Shown in pieces: positions 6,020 through 10,139 of a stretch of DNA of 10,139 nt; positions within the stretch are counted from its first letter, which is position 1, and the number at the start of each line of letters is the position of its first letter. The position numbers were made by a program, and so were the translations under genes. Source of the DNA: Gammaproteobacteria bacterium. Lineage in GTDB: Bacteria > Pseudomonadota > Gammaproteobacteria > HK1. The stretch lies in NCBI GenBank assembly GCA_022822245.1, contig JAJECB010000454.1, positions 1-10,139 of the forward strand, written 5' to 3'. The notes under the pieces are model-generated. The model was not told where the DNA came from and made no database searches. It worked only from the letters and a program-made list of their open reading frames with translations.

Positions 6020-7414
6020 ATGAAGCGTACGTCGGAGGGCCTCGATCGCCGCATCGCCGACCGCTTCGAGCAGGTCGCGATCAACTCGGCCCGCTTCGCC
6101 GCCTGGGGACGGACCGCCGCGGTGCTCGTCGTCGGGATCTGGCTCGCCTCGACCATACCCGCCCCGCGCGTCTACTACTACGAGGCCCTCCTCGTGGTCT
6201 TCATCGCGCTCGGCTGGCTCCATTACCACGTTTCCCTCCGCGCCGGGTCCGAGCACTGGCTCGTCTTCGTCTTCGCGTTCGTCGACATGGGGCTGCTCAC
6301 CTTCGCGATCCTGTCCGAGAACCCCTTCGAGGCAATTCCGCTCCCGGTGGCCCTGCACTATCGCTTCGACGGCTTCGTCTTCTTCTTCCTCCTCTTCGCG
6401 GGGGTGCTGCACAGCTACTCGCCGCGGCTCGTGCTCTGGTCGGGGGTGTCGATGGCCCTCTGGTGGGCGGGCGCGCTCGCGCTCTCGGTCCGGTCCCCGG
6501 GGGTCGTCACCGAGTTCGATCTCCCCGCCGCGGCCGAGATGTCCCGTCTCGCGTTCATCGAGCGCGCCCAGCAGTCGGACTTCATCGAGGTGCTGCGGCG
6601 CCTCCAGGAGGTTCTGATCGCGGTGCTCGTCGCGGTCATCGCCTCGTTCGCGGTCGCGCGGTCGCGGCAGCTCGTTCTCGAGAGCGTGCGCTCGGAGCGG
6701 GCCCGGGAGAACCTCGCGCGCTACTTCTCCCCCGACGTCGCGGCCGAGCTCGCGAGCGACGAGCACGACCTCGGGGCGGCCCGGCGCCAGCACGCGGCGG
6801 TCCTCTTCGCGGACATCATCGGCTTCACGCGCCTCTCGGAGTCGCTCGGCCCGGAGGGGACGATCACGCTCCTCAGGGAATGGCACGGGCGGCTCGGCGA
6901 CATCGTCTTCCGCAACGGCGGAACCCTCGACAAGTACATCGGAGATGGCCTGATGGCGACGTTCGGCACCCCGCATATGGGGGTGGACGACGCGACCCGG
7001 GCCCTCGAGGCGGCGCTCGAGATGGCGGCGGCGGCGCGCCAGGCGGGCGGTGCACGCCATCCCGGCGCGACGCGAAGCTCCGGCGGCGCCGGTGTGCCGC
7101 CGGACGTTTCGCAGCCGCCGGGCACCCCGCCGGTCGTCCGGATCGGGATCGGGCTCCACTACGGTCCGGTCGTCCTCGGCGACATCGGCAACGAACGCCG
7201 GCTCGAGTTCGCGGTCCTCGGCGATACGGTGAACGTCGCGAGCCGGCTGGAGGGGCTGACGCGCGAGCTCGATGTGGGCCTCGTCGCGTCCGGCGAGCTC
7301 GTGGCCCGGGTCCGGGAGGAGGGCGGTCCCGCCGGCCGCCTCGTCTCCCTCGGAGAGCGGAGCCTCCGGGGCCGCGCCGAGCCGGTCGAGGTGTTCGTGC
7401 CGGGGGGCGGATGA
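6020..7414 (+). CDS. Membrane-anchored class III adenylate/guanylate cyclase
   Basis: The 464-aa protein has an N-terminal membrane domain with about six hydrophobic helices (near 31-46, 53-71, 79-98, 117-134, 136-156, 195-213). A linker helix with YFSPDVAAELA (235-245) is typical of the segment before class III cyclase domains. The catalytic domain holds both metal aspartates (D265 in LFADIIGFT; D309 in YIGDG), the adenine-selecting pair K305 (LDKYIGDG) and D402 (VLGDTVNVASR), and the transition-state N405 and R409. It should therefore be an active, adenylate-specific enzyme making cAMP. A roughly 30-residue Gly/Pro/Ser-rich insertion (about 342-371) sits before RIGIGLHYGPVVLG. The start at 6020 has GGGGAGGG about 5 bases upstream. 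It lies 156 bases after the HAD gene, so it may be a separate transcript. The membrane sensor's signal is unknown. Confidence 0.92.
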   Translation: MKRTSEGLDRRIADRFEQVAINSARFAAWGRTAAVLVVGIWLASTIPAPRVYYYEALLVVFIALGWLHYHVSLRAGSEHWLVFVFAFVDMGLLTFAILSENPFEAIPLPVALHYRFDGFVFFFLLFAGVLHSYSPRLVLWSGVSMALWWAGALALSVRSPGVVTEFDLPAAAEMSRLAFIERAQQSDFIEVLRRLQEVLIAVLVAVIASFAVARSRQLVLESVRSERARENLARYFSPDVAAELASDEHDLGAARRQHAAVLFADIIGFTRLSESLGPEGTITLLREWHGRLGDIVFRNGGTLDKYIGDGLMATFGTPHMGVDDATRALEAALEMAAAARQAGGARHPGATRSSGGAGVPPDVSQPPGTPPVVRIGIGLHYGPVVLGDIGNERRLEFAVLGDTVNVASRLEGLTRELDVGLVASGELVARVREEGGPAGRLVSLGERSLRGRAEPVEVFVPGGG

Positions 7415-7461
7415 CGGTGGGATCGCACCACTGCGGCCGGACCGCCGTCACGGCTCGCTCG

Positions 7462-7484
7462 CGCGAAAACCACCGGTTTTCGCG
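7462..7484. terminator. Perfect palindrome between convergent genes, likely bidirectional terminator
   Basis: CGCGAAAACC (7462-7471) and GGTTTTCGCG (7475-7484) are perfect inverted copies with a 3-base loop. The element lies 47 bases after the cyclase stop and 65 bases past the desaturase stop. Its symmetric A4/T4 tracts lie within the stem, so it could act on both strands, though it lacks a classical downstream U-run. Confidence 0.55.
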
Positions 7485-7549
7485 TCGGGAGAGCGGCTGA
7501 CCGCCGGCGAGGACACCCCTTCCGCCGGGGGCGGCGGCCGTCTCGCCCC

Positions 7550-8734
7550 CTACGGGCCCGCGGCGATCGCGCGCGGGGCGAGGTCTCCCATCGAGGCGGC
7601 GAGGGGGTCCGTGCCCATGCCGCCGTCCCCGCCAGCGCCGCCGTCCCCTTCGACCGGCGCCGGCGCCGGCACCGGCGTGTCGTACGCGTAGCCCGGGTCG
7701 ACCTGCTGGTGCCGCCACGTCTCGCGCATCTCCCGCCATGCCCCGAGAAGAGTCCGCGGTGCCGGCATGTCCCCCGCGACCGCGCGGTGCAGGCGCTTGA
7801 GGCGGTAGCAGGGCACGGCCGCGTACATGTGGTGCTCGAGGTGCCAGTTCATGTGCCAGTACAGGAACTCGGTCAACGGATCGAGGGTGATGGTGCGCAC
7901 GCACTTGCGGAAGTCCGCCACGCCGCTCCGCAGGCCGCAGTGCATGGGCACGCCGACGAAGTAGCGGAGCCAGTTCGCGAGGAACACCGAGCCCGACACG
8001 AGCAGCGCGACGATCGGCTCCCCGGCCGCCACCGAGACGAGGATGACGGCGGCGTGAAAGGCGAGCACCAGGCGCGCCCAGCTCACCGCCTTGCGGCCCT
8101 CGGCGGGTTGCTCCGCGTAGAGCTCGGGGCCCCAGGAGTTGAACGGGCGGTCGAGGCGGTGGAGGGCGAGCCGGCCGAAGTTCCTCATCGTCGGCAGCAG
8201 CCCCTGGGACTGGTAGCCGCCGGTCACGTTGACCGTGAAGAGCTGCAGCAGGTAGAGGAAGCGAAGCGACGGCGTCTCCGGCATCACCTCCTCGCGGTCA
8301 CCCTCGACGAACAGGGTGTACCGATGGTGGTAGCTGTGGCTGAACCGGTACACCTGGAAGTTGAGCCACCCGAGGAGGGAGAAGATTCGAAGGAACCCCT
8401 CGTTGAGCCATCTCGTCCGGAACGCCGTCGTGTGGCAGAGCTCGTGGCGGGGGGCGGTGAAGAAGGAGGCGACGGTGCCGTGCGCGAAGAGCGCGAGAAG
8501 GAAGCCCCACCAGACCTGGCTCGTGAAGAGGAGGTATGCGCCGAGCCCGGTCGCGACCCACAGGCCGAGGTGCCCCAGCGACTGGGCGAGGCCGCGGAGA
8601 TCGCTCGGCTCGGCGAGGTCGCGAAGCGTCTCGCGCTCGATGGGACAGCGGTACCACGGGATGCGAAGGTTCCGCCGCACGTCGGAGAGCGGGGTTTGCC
8701 GGACCTCGTCCAGGCCATCCGCGATGGGGTTCAT
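7550..8734 (-). CDS. Membrane fatty-acid desaturase
   Basis: The 394-aa protein carries the three histidine boxes of the membrane di-iron desaturase/hydroxylase family: RHELCH (H97, H101), HSYHH (H133, H136, H137) and NWHLEHHMY (H298, H301, H302), plus H265 in VPMHCG. Hydrophobic segments are visible around 56-70, 75-93, 115-126 and 222-262, as expected for an inner-membrane enzyme introducing a double bond (or hydroxyl) into an acyl or similar lipid substrate using oxygen. The start at 8734 has GGAGG just upstream on the minus strand; the open frame extends further but its upstream part is arginine-rich and non-conserved in character. The C-terminal 40 or so residues (from TPVPAPAPVEG) are Pro/Gly/Ala-rich and look dispensable. 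It converges on the cyclase gene and diverges from the phosphodiesterase gene. Regiospecificity and substrate cannot be told. Confidence 0.92.
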   Translation of the reverse strand: MNPIADGLDEVRQTPLSDVRRNLRIPWYRCPIERETLRDLAEPSDLRGLAQSLGHLGLWVATGLGAYLLFTSQVWWGFLLALFAHGTVASFFTAPRHELCHTTAFRTRWLNEGFLRIFSLLGWLNFQVYRFSHSYHHRYTLFVEGDREEVMPETPSLRFLYLLQLFTVNVTGGYQSQGLLPTMRNFGRLALHRLDRPFNSWGPELYAEQPAEGRKAVSWARLVLAFHAAVILVSVAAGEPIVALLVSGSVFLANWLRYFVGVPMHCGLRSGVADFRKCVRTITLDPLTEFLYWHMNWHLEHHMYAAVPCYRLKRLHRAVAGDMPAPRTLLGAWREMRETWRHQQVDPGYAYDTPVPAPAPVEGDGGAGGDGGMGTDPLAASMGDLAPRAIAAGP

Positions 8735-8825
8735 GGCTCCTCCGGTCGTTCCGTCGCGGCGGCCCGCCTCCGAACGGTTCCCGGCCGCTTGCGCACGACG
8801 CTTCCCTCCCGCGGATCGTACACCC

Positions 8826-8851
8826 CGGGGGCGCCGGATTGACCGCCCCCG
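8826..8851. repeat. 8-bp inverted repeat in a divergent intergenic region, possible operator
   Basis: CGGGGGCG (8826-8833) is exactly complementary to CGCCCCCG (8844-8851), with a 10-base spacer containing ATTGAC. It lies centrally between the divergent desaturase and phosphodiesterase genes, about 90 bases and 60 bases from their starts. A second palindrome, GCGTCGACGC, follows at 8863-8872. These could be a shared operator, but GC-rich DNA makes chance repeats common. No strong promoter is recognizable on either strand. Confidence 0.3.
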
Positions 8852-8884
8852 CGAGCCGGGCGGCGTCGACGCGTGAGAAGATCG

Positions 8885-8914
8885 ATGACGGGCAGCGACA
8901 GGAAGCGGACATGA
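8885..8914 (+). CDS. Possible 9-codon upstream reading frame overlapping the phosphodiesterase start
   Basis: ATG 8885 opens MTGSDRKRT, which stops at TGA 8912-8914 and so overlaps the phosphodiesterase ATG as ATGA. A weak GAGAAG lies 4 bases upstream. The arrangement could couple translation, but the peptide is too short to be judged by sequence. Confidence 0.2.
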   Translation: MTGSDRKRT

Positions 8915-10139
8915 AGAGAAGCTCCGGGCAGGTCCTTGCGACATCCGCGCCGCGCCGGGCCGTATTGATGGTGGTCGACGGGCTGCGCGCGGATCTCGTG
9001 ACCCCGGAGCTCACCCCGCACCTCCACGCCCTGGCCCAGCAATCGCGGCGCTTTGCCGCGCATCGCTCGGTCTTCCCGTCCGCGACGAGGGTCAACTCCG
9101 CGAGCATCGCGACCGGCTGCCACCCGGCCCGCCACGGCCTCATGGGGAACGCGATCGCCCTCCCCGCGGGCGACGGCTGGCGCCCCGTATCCGTCGGCCC
9201 GCCCGGGTTCCGGGACGAATGGCGCGTCGCGACCGGGCGAACCCTGTGGGTCCCCGTCCTCGCCGAGCGCCTCCGGGGCGATGCGGTCGTCTACAGCAAC
9301 TCCTCGGCCGGCGCGGCATACATGCAGGACCCGGACGGCTTCGGCCTCCTTCACCACCGCACGGGCACCTTCGCGCCCCGGTCCGGGCTCGAGCCCGGCG
9401 CGAGGCCCGAGGAGCGGCGGGGGCCGCTCCGGCAGGCCGGCGGCGCGCTCGTGGACCTCACCTACGACGGAGCCGGCGACGCGGCCGCGACGGAGCGGTT
9501 CTGCGCGGCGCTTCTCGCCGATTCCGCTCCCTCCCTCCGGACCCTCTGGATCTGCGAGCCGGATCACTCCCAGCACGAGCACGAGCTCGGTTCGCCCGAG
9601 CACCGCTCCGTCCTCGCGGCGGCCGACCGGTGCGTCGCGCTCGTCGCGGACACCGTGGAGGCGCTCCGGAGCCGCGGCGAGGACCTCCTCTTCGTGGTCT
9701 GCTCGGACCACGGCCACGAGACGGTGGACGAGGTCGTGCCGGTCGTCGACCACCTTGTCGCGGCGGGCCTCAAGGCCGCGCCCGACTCCCCGGAGACGGT
9801 GCTCGCCTCGAGCGGGATGGGAGCGCTCGTCTACCTCGGGGAAAGGGATGCGCCGGACGCGGCCTCGATCGCCTCGTGGCTTCGGTCCCAGCCCTGGTGC
9901 GAGCGCGCGTTCACCGGCGAGGCGCTCCGCGAGGTCGGACTTCGGCCGGGCGCCGGCCCCGCGGTCGCCTTCTCGATGGCGAAGCGCGCCGCGCCCAACC
10001 GCTTCGGCATCCCCGGTCTCGGGCACGTGGCCGCGGACATCTTCATGAAGTCCGACGCGCCCGGCCGGGGACAGCACGGCGGCCTCGGCCCCTACGAGAC
10101 CCGCCCGGTGCTGCTGGTGAGCGGCGGCGGGTTCTCGCC
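8911..10139 (+). CDS. Alkaline-phosphatase-superfamily phosphodiesterase/nucleotide pyrophosphatase, 3' end outside window
   Basis: 409 complete codons are present with no stop before the window edge. The protein belongs to the type I phosphodiesterase/nucleotide pyrophosphatase branch. Visible metal-site elements: D23 in VVDGLRAD, the likely nucleophile T59 in FPSATRVNSASIATGCHPARHG, D218 and H222 in EPDHSQHEHELG, D266 and H267 in CSDHGHE, and a late GQHGGLGPYETRPVLL histidine motif. Such enzymes use two zinc ions to cleave phosphodiester or phosphonate-type bonds; the substrate is unknown. There is no N-terminal signal peptide, so it is probably cytoplasmic. The ATG at 8911 has AGGA at 8900-8903, a proper distance upstream. 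It is divergent from the desaturase gene, which might hint at a lipid head-group role, but this is speculative. Confidence 0.88.
   Translation, partial: MKRSSGQVLATSAPRRAVLMVVDGLRADLVTPELTPHLHALAQQSRRFAAHRSVFPSATRVNSASIATGCHPARHGLMGNAIALPAGDGWRPVSVGPPGFRDEWRVATGRTLWVPVLAERLRGDAVVYSNSSAGAAYMQDPDGFGLLHHRTGTFAPRSGLEPGARPEERRGPLRQAGGALVDLTYDGAGDAAATERFCAALLADSAPSLRTLWICEPDHSQHEHELGSPEHRSVLAAADRCVALVADTVEALRSRGEDLLFVVCSDHGHETVDEVVPVVDHLVAAGLKAAPDSPETVLASSGMGALVYLGERDAPDAASIASWLRSQPWCERAFTGEALREVGLRPGAGPAVAFSMAKRAAPNRFGIPGLGHVAADIFMKSDAPGRGQHGGLGPYETRPVLLVSGGGFS

Noticed and set aside
5906..7159. Minus-strand open frame of 417 codons over the cyclase gene
   Set aside because: Antisense to a protein with complete cyclase catalytic residues and membrane helices; its own translation is charged and repetitive.
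7655..7680. GGCGCC-type tandem repeat
   Set aside because: It is simply the Pro/Ala codon repeat in the desaturase C-terminal tail (VPAPAPVEG), not a separate element.
7709..8842. Plus-strand open frame of 377 codons over the desaturase gene
   Set aside because: Antisense to the three-histidine-box desaturase; Glu/Val/Arg-rich without motifs.
8735..8944. N-terminal extension of the desaturase to position 8944
   Set aside because: The extra residues are Arg/Gly/Ser-rich and lie over the neighbouring gene's start; ATG 8734 has a good ribosome-binding site.
8731..10077. Minus-strand open frame of 448 codons over the phosphodiesterase gene
   Set aside because: Antisense to a gene with intact metal-site motifs; no domain of its own.

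Overview
The window is very GC-rich chromosomal DNA with strong codon-position bias. It carries seven long genes, one 51-codon gene and short intergenic gaps. I see no mobile element, CRISPR array, rRNA or tRNA. A partial outer-membrane-type protein with a Gram-negative signal peptide, the ots trehalose genes, a membrane class III cyclase and a membrane fatty-acid desaturase all point to a Gram-negative bacterium. A high-GC proteobacterium, possibly gammaproteobacterial, is my best guess; the exact taxon cannot be read from this stretch.

Layout. (1) 1-432 (-): 5' part of a secreted, coiled-coil-bearing putative outer-membrane beta-barrel protein, preceded by an unusually AT-rich promoter region at about 465-520. 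(2) 433-766: divergent intergenic region with a 9-bp inverted repeat, a plausible extended -10 promoter reading rightward, and a hairpin near the predicted transcript start. (3) 767-5863 (+): a tightly packed operon-like run. It consists of a 51-aa protein resembling the N-terminal edge of Uma2-family proteins, otsB (trehalose-6-phosphate phosphatase), a GH15 glucoamylase/trehalase-like hydrolase, otsA (trehalose-6-phosphate synthase) and a class IIA HAD-family phosphatase-like protein. The otsB/GH15 and GH15/otsA junctions are 4-base start/stop overlaps. (4) 6020-7414 (+): a six-helix membrane-anchored class III nucleotide cyclase with all catalytic residues present. (5) 7415-7549: convergent gap with a perfect 10-bp stem palindrome. 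(6) 7550-8734 (-): membrane fatty-acid desaturase with three histidine boxes. (7) 8911-end (+): start of an alkaline-phosphatase-superfamily phosphodiesterase, divergent from the desaturase and cut by the window edge.

How the genes work together. OtsA makes trehalose-6-phosphate from a nucleotide-activated glucose and glucose-6-phosphate, and OtsB removes the phosphate to give trehalose, a compatible solute and stress protectant. The embedded GH15 enzyme could hydrolyse trehalose or release glucose from alpha-glucans, so synthesis and turnover may be co-expressed. The HAD protein is of unknown substrate. The cyclase, desaturase and phosphodiesterase are not obviously part of the trehalose pathway.

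No clearly new multi-gene system is proven here. The items most worth a second look are the 51-aa Uma2-like minigene at the head of the trehalose operon, the HAD protein lacking the usual second motif-I aspartate, and the short upstream reading frames abutting the cyclase and phosphodiesterase starts.
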